DNA from: Haematococcus lacustris
Taxonomy: Eukaryota; Chlorophyta; Chlorophyceae; Chlamydomonadales; Haematococcaceae
Direction: 5' to 3'
DNA: 64,000 nt
Assembly: GCA_030144725.1 (NCBI GenBank)
Contig: JASKMD010000013.1
Location: 1,512,322 to 1,576,321, forward strand
Within the stretch, counting starts at the first letter, position 1, and every line of letters starts with the position of its first letter. Positions 23,325 through 33,900 of this stretch are shown here, piece by piece. The translations under genes were made by a program, and so were the position numbers. Under the pieces are notes generated by a model. That model had not been told where the DNA came from, searched no databases, and saw only the letters and a program-made list of their open reading frames with translations.

Positions 23325-24035
23325 GCAACTCATATTCACCCGCCCACTCCCTTAACTCAAAGGGAGGTTGACAAGTAGCGGGAGGTGTGCCAGCATCACC
23401 CTATGCCGAGGTCTGAGTCATGCAGCGGTACAGGCTTGTGTTGTGCGCAAACCCCATGCCTCCCTGACGCAGCCCCCCAGCCTCAATTCCTTAAGCTACT
23501 AGCACCCCTGAACCCCATCCCTGTGCCTAAGGAAGAGGGGAGGCCCATAGCACAAGCAGCAAGGCCATACCACGAGCCCCCCCTAAACCAGCCACGTCCA
23601 GCACCCCTACACAAGCACACCACGGGGAGCAGGCACAGCAGCCCCTGGGAGGTCTTAGTGACGTGGCATGTTCCCTCATGCGTTCTCGCGGCATGACAGT
23701 GATGGCAGTTGCTAGGGTGATCGGGGCAGCTGGTCCCGCTGTGCATGTGCGGTGGTGGTTGGCCCTGGTCAGCAGGGCTGTGTGGGTCCATGTGAGGTGT
23801 CAAGGAAAGGTCTCACAAGAGCCAAGCTGGGGGCCAGATAGCTAGGCAGCTGACTCACTGGCAAGCCTGGATAGTGAGCTAGCTTGTGTCGAGGGCCACG
23901 CGTTGGGTGCGTCACAGGATGCCAGTGGCTGAGGACACCATACCACCTGACGTAGGACCCATGCATGCATGCATGGCCTGGTCATGCCCCCCCTTTCATC
24001 TTGGCTGCCTAGTGTTGTAAGGGGTGGCATGGCAG
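23325..24035 (+). repeat. segmental duplication block, copy 2
   Basis: Same landmark order as 21536-22360, without any GGGGGC array before it. It is close to copy 3 across the segment containing CTCATGCGTTCTCGCGGCAT. Similarity stops after GTAAGGGGTGGCA near 24030. Confidence 0.75.
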
Positions 24036-24059
24036 ACGCAAAACCACGCTCGCCACTGA

Positions 24060-24200
24060 AAAAGCGGAGGATGCTACCTGCCTCCTATGCACTTGCGCTT
24101 TGCGGAGTTTGCGGAGGGGCAGGGGCGGAGGCGTAGGGGAGGGGAGGTGGCGTAGGGAAGAGGAGAAGGGAGGATGGGAGGTGGGCTTTGAAGATTATAT
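24060..24200 (+). pseudogene. 3' fragment of the copy-B-type family gene
   Basis: The segment starting GAGGATGCTACCTGCC matches the coding end of copy B (from about 22935) and continues through AGGGAAGAGGAGAA. The 5' four fifths of the gene are absent and the frame is not kept. The fragment is followed again by the conserved downstream block. Confidence 0.6.
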
Positions 24201-24384
24201 GTTTGCAACAGACTGTGATTGGAGTCATGTGGATTGAAAGGGAGGGGCGGGGAGGGAGATGAGGAAGGGGAAGAGCTATGGGACAGTGAATGGCGTCAGT
24301 ACCATGACTAACCTTGAGCAGTTTTGAGCTGTTGTGAGTAGCTGCGTGTGTTGTGCTTTTTGTGTGCTTACCATGTGAGGTCAC

Positions 24385-24815
24385 TGTCACTGAGGCCCCT
24401 GGGAGGTCTCAGTGACGTGGCATGTTCCCTCATGCGTTCTCGCGGCATGACAGTGATGGCAGTTGCTAGGGTGATCGGGGCAGCTGGTCCAGCTGTGCAT
24501 GTGCGGTGGTGGTTGGCAGCTGCCTCACTGGCAAGCCTGGACAGTGAGCTGGCCTGTGTTGAGGGCCACGCGTTGGGTGCGTTACAGGATGCCAGTGGCT
24601 AAGGACACCATAACACCTGACGTAGCACCCATGCATGCATGCATGGCCTGGTCATGCCCCCCCTTTCATCTTGGCTGCCTAGTGTTGAAAGGGGTGGCAC
24701 GGGGTAACTGGGTGATAGGGTGACAGGAGCAGGGTGACAGCAGCAGGGTGGCCCCCCCACCCTGCAGACCCAAGGCCTCTCTCTAGGTCTGTCCTCCTCT
24801 GCTCCAAGCGCACAC
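24385..24815 (+). repeat. segmental duplication block, copy 3 (shortened)
   Basis: Begins within the GGGAGGTCTCAGTGACGTGG segment, lacking the first part of the unit. It runs through ATGCATGCATGC and the GACAGCAGCAGGGTGGC landmark that also ends copy 1. Confidence 0.7.
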
Positions 24816-25411
24816 CATGTCACGGCTGCCCTAAGGCAGGGGGGGTGGAGGCAGCATGGAGCAGCCTGGGGCAGCAGCAGCTGATCAAGACTTGCAAGGG
24901 GCAAGGCATGATATGACGAGTAGCCATGTCCCTTAGTTAAGGGCCGTAGTGCAGGGTGGTAGAGCAGGGCCAGCTTGGCCCACCCAATGTGCAGTTGATT
25001 GAGGATGTAATGTTTACAGCATGACCCCACCCGTTCTCACACTTTGCACTGTTCAACAGGTCCAGCCACTGAAATAGTTTCGCACAGGGCTCTGTCTGGG
25101 GCGGAAGCAGCGTCAGGGAGTGGGATCAATGCTGCTGCCTTCCATGGCCTGGGGAAGGGTAGGGGCATGCGCAATGAGGCAGGGTAGAGGCCGCAAGAGT
25201 TGCCGCTGGGGTGGGGTCACGGAGGAAGAGGCTGGGGGGTGCAGTAGCCGCTGCCGTTGCCGTCACTAGAGGGTCGTAACGCGTCAGGCCTAGTGGGCAT
25301 GTTTAACAAGCCCTGGCGATGGAGCGGGAGGCTGTGATGCAAAAGCTTTTCGGGTCACCCGTCCATGCGTAGCTCCATATGTTGTGGCTGGCTGGTCATA
25401 TGCCTGGCAAA
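24816..25411. other. intergenic, nothing recognised
   Basis: About 600 bases between the duplicated blocks and the hAT element. No open frame with family similarity, RNA gene or simple repeat was recognised. Confidence 0.4.
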
Positions 25412-26516
25412 CAGGGCTGTGACTATACGGGGTAAGTTACGGATATACGGGTGGTAACCCGTACGTATGTATATCCGTAAGTAATACGGGTCAAATCCGG
25501 ATCCAACCGCCACCCGTATGTGTGAAGCACCCAGTGACCTTCAAGCCCCGCAGCAGAATTAGTGCGTCGCGACGAGCGCACATCGACTGTCATGGAGCTG
25601 GGGTCACCACGCGCCACTCAGCGTCTTCAGATGCAGACACTTCATCCAAAGTCATCCATGGCCATGCGGAGGATGTGCAGCAAATCCCTCAGAAACCGCA
25701 GCCGGACCGACCAGCCCAGCATCAGCACACCGGTCTGGTATCAGAGGCATTTTGGCGCAAATGGCGATGGTTGCGCTAGCGACAGGCGCATGTGCAAGTT
25801 CTGCTCCTTTGCTGCAAAGGCCGCCCCTGGCAGCAACCCAAACCACCTCGGTGCACACCTGCTAACAGCGGCCTGCTCGTACCTTTCGAGTGCCGAGGCC
25901 ATGGCTGACTCAGCCAACGTGCATGTCGTCCGTCAGCACCTAGAGGCCAGGCAGGGCCTGGCAGGCCCAAGCCAGGAGGTTGGCAACAATAATGTTGCCC
26001 GCTTGCTATTGGAGTGGCTACTGCGTGATGGTGCTGGAAGGCATCTGGTGCTGGAAGGCATCTGGCGCAATACTCACGTCAGTGGCGCACGCTACAAGGG
26101 CGCCATTTCACTGCATGCATGACTTCATTGCATGGCTGAGATGGGGAGGGTTCAAGGTTCGGCAGCCTAGCAACCCAGCAGCTGCTGTGACAGTGCAGAC
26201 CTGCTTAGGCACGAGGCTGAAGTTGATGTTGATGGCTGATGGTTGGGCTGCGAGAGGTTGGGATGAGTTAAGGTTGCAAACACACACAAGTAACAAAGTA
26301 AGCAAGTAATTTAGGTTTGCGGAACAAGGGAAAGCAGGGTTGGCGGAAGCAGGGAAGGCGGAAGGGGAAAGGCGAAAAGATGCCCCGCATGCTTGCATGG
26401 GCCGCTTACGGCGGAACCTTACGGATTGGTTAGGCGGAACCTTACGCGTGTGACCACGTATTACGGTAAGCACGTAAGCGGATCCGTATTCCGTAAGCCC
26501 GTATCCCACAGCCCTG
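25412..26516 (+). mobile_element. non-autonomous hAT DNA transposon, 1105 bp
   Basis: Left end CAGGGCTGTG and the reverse complement of the right end CAGGGCTGTG are identical over ten bases and similar further in (ATACGGG). The element is flanked by perfect 8-bp direct repeats CTGGCAAA at 25404-25411 and 26517-26524, the size typical for hAT. Subterminal regions are dense in TACGG/CCGTA motifs, as expected for transposase binding. The inside carries a BED zinc-finger reading frame but no RNase-H-like catalytic core, so it needs a transposase in trans. Confidence 0.9.
25592..26122 (+). CDS. BED-type zinc-finger fragment inside the hAT element
   Basis: The open frame contains VWYQRHFGANGDG followed by MCKFC and NHLGAHLLTAAC, matching the aromatic lead-in, CxxC and H...C spacing of BED fingers that begin hAT transposases. 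After the finger comes about 70 aa of unrecognised sequence ending SLHA. The DDE/RNase-H core and the hAT dimerisation domain are absent. It is probably the 5' exon of a transposase kept in a deletion derivative; DNA binding is inferred, expression is not shown. The ATG choice is uncertain. Confidence 0.55.
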   Translation: MELGSPRATQRLQMQTLHPKSSMAMRRMCSKSLRNRSRTDQPSISTPVWYQRHFGANGDGCASDRRMCKFCSFAAKAAPGSNPNHLGAHLLTAACSYLSSAEAMADSANVHVVRQHLEARQGLAGPSQEVGNNNVARLLLEWLLRDGAGRHLVLEGIWRNTHVSGARYKGAISLHA

Positions 26517-26524
26517 CTGGCAAA

Positions 26525-27133
26525 GTCAATGGCCCTATTATCATCCCGAACCCTCAGTGGCAGCTGTCAGGCTATAGCTAAGTGTTTTTGTTTGAGCAAA
26601 GCGGGTTTGAGCAAACGCTACAGCCTGGGCGAAGATGTGGTTGTTGCTTGTTGCTTGGGTGAGGTCAGCACATACTGTTGCAGCATACAATCACGTGTTG
26701 AGGTTGCAGCTTGACAAGCTTGTAACAACACATCTAGGAGCAGCTGCCAAGAGAGGTTGACAGGGTAGGCCTGAGCCTCCATCCGGCCCTTGCATTACAA
26801 TGATAGAACACGAACACAGCATAGCTACAGCACCTCCCAGGCTTCATAACAAAACAACCCATCAATCTAAGAGGTGCCCCTGCCTGCTCCTGCTCATGCC
26901 CAGGTTCATAAGCCACAGCTGCTTCAGCATTGCTGCTGCCGCTGCTGCTCTGCCCCTCCAGCTGCTCCTGCCTTGCACCAGCCCATATGCTGCCCTGCAG
27001 CACCTGGACAGCGCGTTTGCCCAGCTGCTGCTACCCTGCTGCAACATGGCAGCCTGCTCCTGGCAGGCCCTGCTGCTGCTCCTCCCTCCCTGGCTTGCTT
27101 TTCCACCAGCCAACCTCTCAGCTGCGGCACTGA
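26525..27133. other. intergenic / 3' flank of the ACP gene
   Basis: About 600 bases between the hAT target site and the ACP stop codon. Leu/Ala-rich open frames occur on both strands but show no family features. The part nearest 27133 should be the ACP 3' UTR. Confidence 0.4.
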
Positions 27134-27859
27134 CTACTTGTTACTAATCTGCGTTGCGATCATGTCCGCTGCTTCCTGCACTGTGGAGATCTTCTCCGCG
27201 CCTACAGACAAGGGCACGTCATAGCGCAGGTGAGCGATGCCGCTGTTGGAGCAACAATCCGGCTGCTTGCTAACGAAAAGTGCTCACCCTCCTCATCAAG
27301 GGTCAGCTCGAACTTCTCCTCAAGTGCCATCATGATTTCAACCTGACCAGGCGAGAAAGAAACGATGGCAGTTTTGGGATAACTGGCACGGGCGACATCG
27401 AGCCGGGCCTGCTCGTCTGCCTGTTCGCACTCACCGTGTCGAGCGAATCAGCCCCCAGGTCAACGAACTTGCTGTCAGCAGCAACCTGCGGATAAAGTCT
27501 CGGGTGAGCTGGCGTCCGGCTAACAACAGTCCCGCTCCCTGCCCCGCACCTTGTCAAGGTCAGTGCCGAGCTGCTGGGAGATGATGGCACGCACGTCAGA
27601 AAGCACCTTCTCCTTGTCCTGAAAGACAGCAGCGGGGCGGCCGGTGTCAGTGCATTGCCAGACCCCATCGCATTGCCTTCATGCACTCACAACGGTGGCG
27701 CGGGTGATCACTACTCGCACTGCTGGGCGCACGCGGCTAGGGGCCTGCGTTGCTTTTGCGTCTTCGTCAGTGTCATCCGCAGACAGGCATTGCAGATGAA
27801 GGCATCCGCACCTGCACGCGGCTGGTGGATGCCAAGGAGTTGCGCAGAGACAGAGCCAT
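27134..27859 (-). CDS. ACP: plastid acyl carrier protein (ACP)
   Basis: Six exons on the minus strand join exactly in phase: 27859-27812, 27744-27691, 27618-27550, 27485-27435, 27342-27288 and 27201-27134 (stop TAG), giving 114 residues. The first about 34 residues (MALSLRNSLASTSRVQ, then Arg/Val-rich) look like a plastid transit peptide. The mature part has the canonical ACP layout: KVLSDVRAIISQQL, the phosphopantetheine site FVDLGADSLDTVEIMMALEE with Ser as attachment residue, and a closing helix AEKISTVQEAADMIA. ACP carries growing acyl chains as thioesters in type II fatty acid synthesis in the chloroplast. All borders are GT-AG and length is normal for the family. It stands alone here, with no other fatty-acid gene near. 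Confidence 0.95.
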
Positions 27860-30179
27860 TGCGATGAGAAGATGTTGTGCTGTAGGTGGGGATTGCTGCT
27901 GGTTTGTAACGCTACTCGAAGTAGATGGGGCGATGAAACGCCCGCGCATGTCACACCTTGTTAATGGATTACCAAACAAACATAAGGGGCGCAACCACAC
28001 TGCTCGCCTCTCGCACCTGTTGTACTGCGGACCCTCTTAATAAGTTGTGGTCCATCCACTTGCTAAACGAACTGGGTTAGAATTAGAGTTCCCGAGTGTA
28101 GCATTAGTCCGGCCAAGCCAGCATCACATTCTGCAGCCTTGGCGTGCTCTGCTGCTTGCTCACTGGCGTTTGTTGCGGCATAGGGCTTTGCGAGGGGCGA
28201 GTGATTGGGGTAACTGGGATTGCACCCCTATTTAGTCGCCATGTGCATGTTGAGATCATCCAGCAGAGCTGCATGGAGTGTTTAACTGTGATGCTTACCA
28301 TGCCAGCCTTATCCTAACCTACGCAGTAGCATCTGGATGAGCTGGTTCCTGTCCCTCACGCGAGGACGTAAGGTGGGCTCACTGAAGATCATCAGGGTGG
28401 CCAGCTGCCCCGGCCACCATGCTGTGGTTCATCACACAGGACACAGCGCCACCTGGCCGAGCTTGGACATGCCACGCTGTGCGTCATGCGGTGGCTACCG
28501 TTAGACAGATGGCCGTGTGCAATGGTGGGTCAGTTGTTCCATTGTCCCAATACCCCTGCCTCCCGTGCATGGCGGGTGCCTGTAGCACTGTGGCGTGCTG
28601 GCTGGCAGGAGCTGGCTGATAGGGCGCACCCCTACTGCCCAATACTACCAGGCTCACAGCCAGCCAGCCAGTGGCCCTGTCCTATTCAGGCCATGCAGGG
28701 GAGGCGGGCCTCCCTCCCCCCCTCCCCCTTGACCCACTTCCCCCTTGACCCCCATGACCCCAATTGCGTGTGGCACAGCATGGTAAAGCACGCCAGTGTG
28801 ATCCACAACCTGGCAGCTGACACAGTACAAGGCGAGGCCAGAGTACATATGTGGGTTTAGGGACGGTGGGCAGGAAACATTACCCCAGCCTGATCCGCAA
28901 CCTGGCAGCCGACACAATGCAGGTGGGGGTGTTCGGGTGCCAGGTTCGGGTCACCTGAGTTATATCAACATGTGTGTGTCGTTAGGGTTAAGGGGCGGGG
29001 GGTAGGCAAGGGATCATGCCTCGACAATGCCAGAGTTACTTCAGCTCCCCTCGTTTGCATGGTGTCTGGCACACAGCGGCATTGCGCCTGTGCCTCTTTG
29101 CTTGTAAGGTGGCTGTGCGTTGTGCACCCCAGCCAAGGCTTCACTCATGGCTGACTCCTGGGGGAGACCACAGTGCGCCGGCAGCAGCATCTATCCTCCC
29201 ATAACCCCTCACCCATCACCCTGCTCAGGCAAAAGGAGCCTGTAAAAGCTCTTGATGTGAATGATGTGAAACTCTTGAAAGGCTCTCATCAGACAGCACA
29301 TGGCAACTGAGTTTGGCGGCAAACACCATGCTTTGGGGAATAAAATAGCCTGACAGGGTCAGGTAGGTTAAAGAACACTGGTGGGAGTGAAGGCCGGCAC
29401 TATGTACCTGCTGCTTGCTCACTGGTGGTCGTAGTGGTGTTGGTGTGTGCGAGGGTGTGAATGGGTAGAGGCCCAGGAGCACTACACTTTCTACAGGAGG
29501 CCAACACCGCTGTCTAGGGTGAGGTGTGCGCTAGTGCGTGCATCGTGTTTGAGCCGCATACCTACATAGCTGCATGGGCTGGTGTGACGTGACAGTTGAC
29601 ATTGCCAATGCCAGCCGTCTCCCACACCCACACCGCTTCACCTGGCCAAGATGTGAGATGCCATGCTGTACACCATGCCATGCTTCATGCACAAATAGAT
29701 TTTTTTGAGCAGGCCACAGTGTGCAGTAGTGGGCCAGTAGATCCCTGTCTGCATCCCCTTGCCTGCCCTTGACTGCTGGGTGCCTGCAGCACTGTAACAA
29801 GCTGGTCAATAGGGGCTGGCTGACTGGTCTCTGACTGGCATCTGGTCACAACTGGCATCTGGTCACAACAGAAGTGCTGGCTGCTCATGGCATATACTAA
29901 GGGATAAGCAAGCGGAGGGGAGGTAGTGGAAGTGCAGGTGTGAATTACTGGCAAAAGAAGCTTTGACTTCCTCACAGCAGCATCTTTCTTCTCACATGCT
30001 GAGTAGGGTGGCAGCGACGCCGTCATGTGGAAGTCATGACTTGCACCGGCACTATGGCGAACATCGTTGCCCTTGAGCAATGCAGGAAGGGGCCGTTGAT
30101 TTGAATGTCAACAGTGTGATCAGTGTGAACAGATGGAGAACCCTTGCTGCGCGATGCTCGTCGTAGTGTGCAAGAGCCA
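27860..30179. other. intergenic region with a diverged tandem duplication
   Basis: The first part should be the ACP promoter. Two segments about 1.2 kb apart resemble each other: around 28140-28640 and 29405-29840. They share GCTGCTTGCTCACTGG, a CACCTGGCC..ATGCCA stretch, and GGGTGCCTG(T/C)AGCACTGT followed by GGAGCTGGCTGA-like or GGGGCTGGCTGA-like text. Two short similar stretches at 28798-28830 and 28888-28925 (AACCTGGCAGC-GACACA) also occur. No protein family was recognised. Confidence 0.4.
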
Positions 30180-30677
30180 ATGTTGATGCAGCGAGTCGGT
30201 CTAGGAAGGTATGAGGTGCGCTTTACCTCCTATCAGCAGAGAGTCACAAACGTTGGCTTGGCGCAATGGGCCTCCGGCGTAGTTCAGGTTTCAGAAGATG
30301 TGGTGGTGAAGCTGGAATCATATGGCCGTCGCAACCAGGGCTGTCTGACCATCCAAGTGCGCGACCGCTACAACAAGCAACCCTGCGACATTGGGACGTG
30401 GCAGCGGGATCGCGCGGGGCAATACATCCCGACGCAAGTGGTGAAAAGCGGCGAGTATACGACGACCCACGGGCTGATGCTGAGCTTAGAATCAGACGGC
30501 AGGCCCCACAGCGCCAAAGCTTCATTAATCCAACTGGACGGCCGAGAGGGGGTACGAGAGATGTTGCAAACAGAGAGCCGATGGCACCACGTGTTTGACT
30601 TGACACAGACTGCGTCTAGCTACGGAACGCAGTACGATGATGATGATGACGACGATTATGATGATGACGACGATTGA
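30180..30677 (+). CDS. unrecognised protein, family copy C (165 aa, acidic tail)
   Basis: Intronless frame, ATG at 30180 (upstream in-frame TTG at 30144 is less likely). Homologous to copies A and B: VGLGRYEVRFTSYQQ, EDVVVKLESYGRRNQGCLTIQ, QPCDIGTWQRDRAGQYIP, TTHGLMLSLESDGRPH and ASLIQLDG. The shared backbone is the GxxRYxVxFTS, VVVKLES, GRRxxGxL, PCD-x-W/G-TW and LSLES-GR motifs. Unlike the others, it ends in an Asp-rich tail of about 14 residues broken by one Tyr, a feature often seen in proteins that bind basic partners; that role is inference. It is about 7 kb from copy B and outside the tandem block, so it is an older relative. It converges with the filamin-RRM gene (295 bp between stops). 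Confidence 0.65.
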   Translation: MLMQRVGLGRYEVRFTSYQQRVTNVGLAQWASGVVQVSEDVVVKLESYGRRNQGCLTIQVRDRYNKQPCDIGTWQRDRAGQYIPTQVVKSGEYTTTHGLMLSLESDGRPHSAKASLIQLDGREGVREMLQTESRWHHVFDLTQTASSYGTQYDDDDDDDYDDDDD

Positions 30678-30972
30678 TCACTTGTGTCTGAGCGTGGCGC
30701 ATAGTTGCACGAGATGCGAGTGGGTTGTGGTCCAGATGAGACTGGGTTGTGTTCCACAACTTCTTGAACATCAAATCTAATGTTCAGATGCACAGAGCAT
30801 GTGTCCCATTGCATGTAACAGCTGCGATTGCCGGCCAACATCCTCCATTCAGCATGTCAGCCAGCACCCCACCCTTCGTACAAAATGGCAGCTACTGGCA
30901 CGGCTTGTGAGTTGCTGAACATGTAATGGGGAAGTTGTCGTGCAGGAGACCTTTGTCGCGTTAGCTCCCGAC

Positions 30973-33900
30973 TCAATCCCGGCTCCTGCTGCGGTCCCTG
31001 CGCCGTTCCTTCTCCTTGCCAGCCTTCTCCTCCTTTTTCCTGTATTGGCAGGTTGCATTATGCAGGCAGGACATCAACTGGTGTGAGGGTCAACTGTCAG
31101 AAGGACGGTGCAAGGCAGCAAGGATTATGGTTAGGTGCCCCAACCCAGGGCACCAGATAGCCTTAGTCTCAATTGTGATGATGCTAAAACAAGTACAGCC
31201 AGGGGGGCAGCAACAGGCAGACAGCACATAGTACAGACAGGCAGTACCACGCTCACCCAGCCCGGCTGGTTCACAGACCTACCTGGGAGATCTGCTGCGG
31301 GAGCGGCTGCCGTGTTTGCGTGACTTGCGTCCGCTGTGCTTCTCCTTTGACCGGTGCTGTCGTTCCTCCTCCCCCTCCCCTCTGCCCCGGGGCTTGGCGT
31401 CATCCGCGCCCCGGGCTCCCCCTTCCTCCTCATCCTCCTCGACAGAGGCCACTGGCTTGGTGCGGTAGCTGCGCTCCCGACGCTCCTTGCCAGACCCACT
31501 GCCAGCGCGCTTGGAGCGGCTGGGACTGCGGTCAGGGCCCCCCCCTGCCTTGCTGTGCTCCTGGCCCCCAAGCCCAGGGTCAGGCACAGCTTCTGCCTCA
31601 GCACCATTGTCTGCAGGGCCCTCTGCCTCAACTGCTGCCGTGTGGGTGCTGCCATTAGCTGCGGGGGAGTACGCAGGCTGGCATGCAGCACCGGCGCTGC
31701 CTGCCTCTGCCTCCTCCATGGGGCTGTAGAACACCTCTCGGCTATCAGAGGGTGGGGAGTGGTGGACCGGGGCTGAGGTCAAGGGCTGGGAGCTGGCTGG
31801 CTTGCCAGTGTCCTGAGCCGCTGGCGGGCCTGAGGATGCAGGGCTGGAAGACTGGGCCCGTCCGCCCTTCTCATCCTCTTCCACGGGTGATTGCTGCTGG
31901 CGGCGTGGGGCAGGGTCAGGTGAGCTATCCTGACGCCCCTTGTCCTTGTCCCGCTCCTTCTCACGCTCGCTCCCCCGTGCCCCCTCCCGCTCTCGCTCTC
32001 CACCCCTCCTGTCCCGCTCCCCTCCCCTCCTATCGCGCTCCCGCCCTGTGTCACCGGCATGCCCGTTATCTGCCTCCCTGCCCCCGTCACGACCACGGGC
32101 TCTGCCGGAGTCCTCACGGCCGCGGCCCCGTTCGTCACGCCGGTCGTCACGCACACGGTCCCTGTCCCGGTCTCGAGGTTCGCGGTCCCGGTCAGCGGGG
32201 CGCGCCTCGCGGTCACGGTCCCTGCGGCAGGTGCGGGCAGCCAAGTGGTGCTGGCAGGGGCAGGGCAAGGCTCATGGTGAATTGGATAGGGTCAGGGCAA
32301 GGCCAGCCTCAGGCGCACGCAGGGGCAGGGCCAGGGCCAGGCTCATGAATGGCTCAGCTTCAGGCGGACTGGAGGGGAGAATCAAGTGTGGCCAGGAGGA
32401 AAGGGGGAGCAAGGCAAGTGTGAGATTTGGTCTGAGCTAGGACAAGGCCAGTTCTAGGCAGGACTCTGGGAGAGCTGTGCTTGTGAAAACGCAGGCGATG
32501 CAATGCCATGCAAGAGCCACATGTCATGGATAGCCAGGGTTTCAGGTTGGACTTAGGCAGGAGTGTAAAGCTGCTCTTGTTCGAAGCTGGGTTTGGTCGA
32601 GTTTCATGTTGAAGGTGGCTTTCATGATGAGCTGGAAGAGGGGGTTGGGTAGCACCATGCGGTCATGTTGTCCCATCCTGCTCCCAACCAGGATGTCATT
32701 CTCCCCAGCGCACCTGCTGCTGCTGCGCCTGCGGTCCTTGCGCCGCTCTCTCTCCCTCTCCCTCTCGCGCAGCTCCCTCTCACGCTCCCTCTCACGCTGC
32801 CGCTCCCTCTCCCGCTCCCTGTGAGGCCAGCGGCAGGGTGCTCCCACTGGGCTGTAGGGTTACTTCACTCCTATTGAGCTGAAGCAGGTCTAATGCTGGT
32901 CACTGCTGGCCCTAGCTTGACCCCAAACAGCCCATGCTCCTTAGGCCAGCTTGTGGACCGTACCCTGCTGGGCAGCCTCACCCCCTCTCCCATTAGGTGG
33001 CTCTAGGTGGCACTGGATGGCACCTCCCACAGGCACTAGGTGGTGTCAGAGAGGCATTGTTGCCCAGCAGCAGAGGCAGGCTGCCATAGGAGAGCTGGAG
33101 CCAAGGGGTCAGGGGCACACAAGGCATTACTGTCATAACGCACAAAGCTTCCTCTCAGCTTCCTAGCGGCAGTGCAGAGCCAGGCTCCGTGTAAGGTCAC
33201 ACTCAGTGTGACCGGGGTGTGGCGTCTGCCCGCTGCAATGATAGCGATACAGGGCCAAGGGACAAGGAAGAAGCCAAGCGCACCTTTCTCTTCTCTCCCT
33301 CTCTCGCATCTCCCGCTCCTCCCGGGCACGCCGCTCTCGCTCCCGCTCCCGTTCCTCCCGCTCCCGCTTGTCTCTCTCCCTTCGGTCGCGTGACCTGCTG
33401 CGCCGCCTGCCAGTGCAAGGGGGCAGAAGGCCAGGTAAGGCACGCAAGATGAGGCTGGTGTGGGTGGAAAGGATCACACAGGGAGAGCTCTGGTGCCTGC
33501 CTGCCTCCCTTGCACCACTCATCAGGGGTAGCCTCCTGCTCCATTCACAGCCCATTGCACTGCACTCGACCCCGCAAGATGGCCACCGCACGAGGTCCAG
33601 CCGTGCTCACCTTGGGGAGCGTGAGCGTGACCTGCTGTGGGAGCCGTCCCTGGCGCGCTTGGCCTTGGCATCCTGCTTGTCCAGTGCTCGCTGCTGCTGT
33701 TCTACGTCCAGAGTCGCCACTGCAGACGCTGTCGCGGCGGCGGCAGCAGCAGAAGCGGTGGCAGCAACCAGGGCTGCACCCAGCTTGGAGCCGCCACCTG
33801 CTCACAGCACAGCACAGCAAACAGCACAGCTCGGCCTACCCTACTCTGTGTCCTCCCATTGACAGAGTCAGACACACCAGACCAGCATGCCCCACCTGCA

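Noticed and set aside
27143..27240. GIAHLRYDVPLSV as ACP coding sequence
   Set aside because: The acceptor CTGTAG at 27204-27202 joins LTLDEEG directly to AEKISTVQEAAD, as in all ACPs; the segment is intron.
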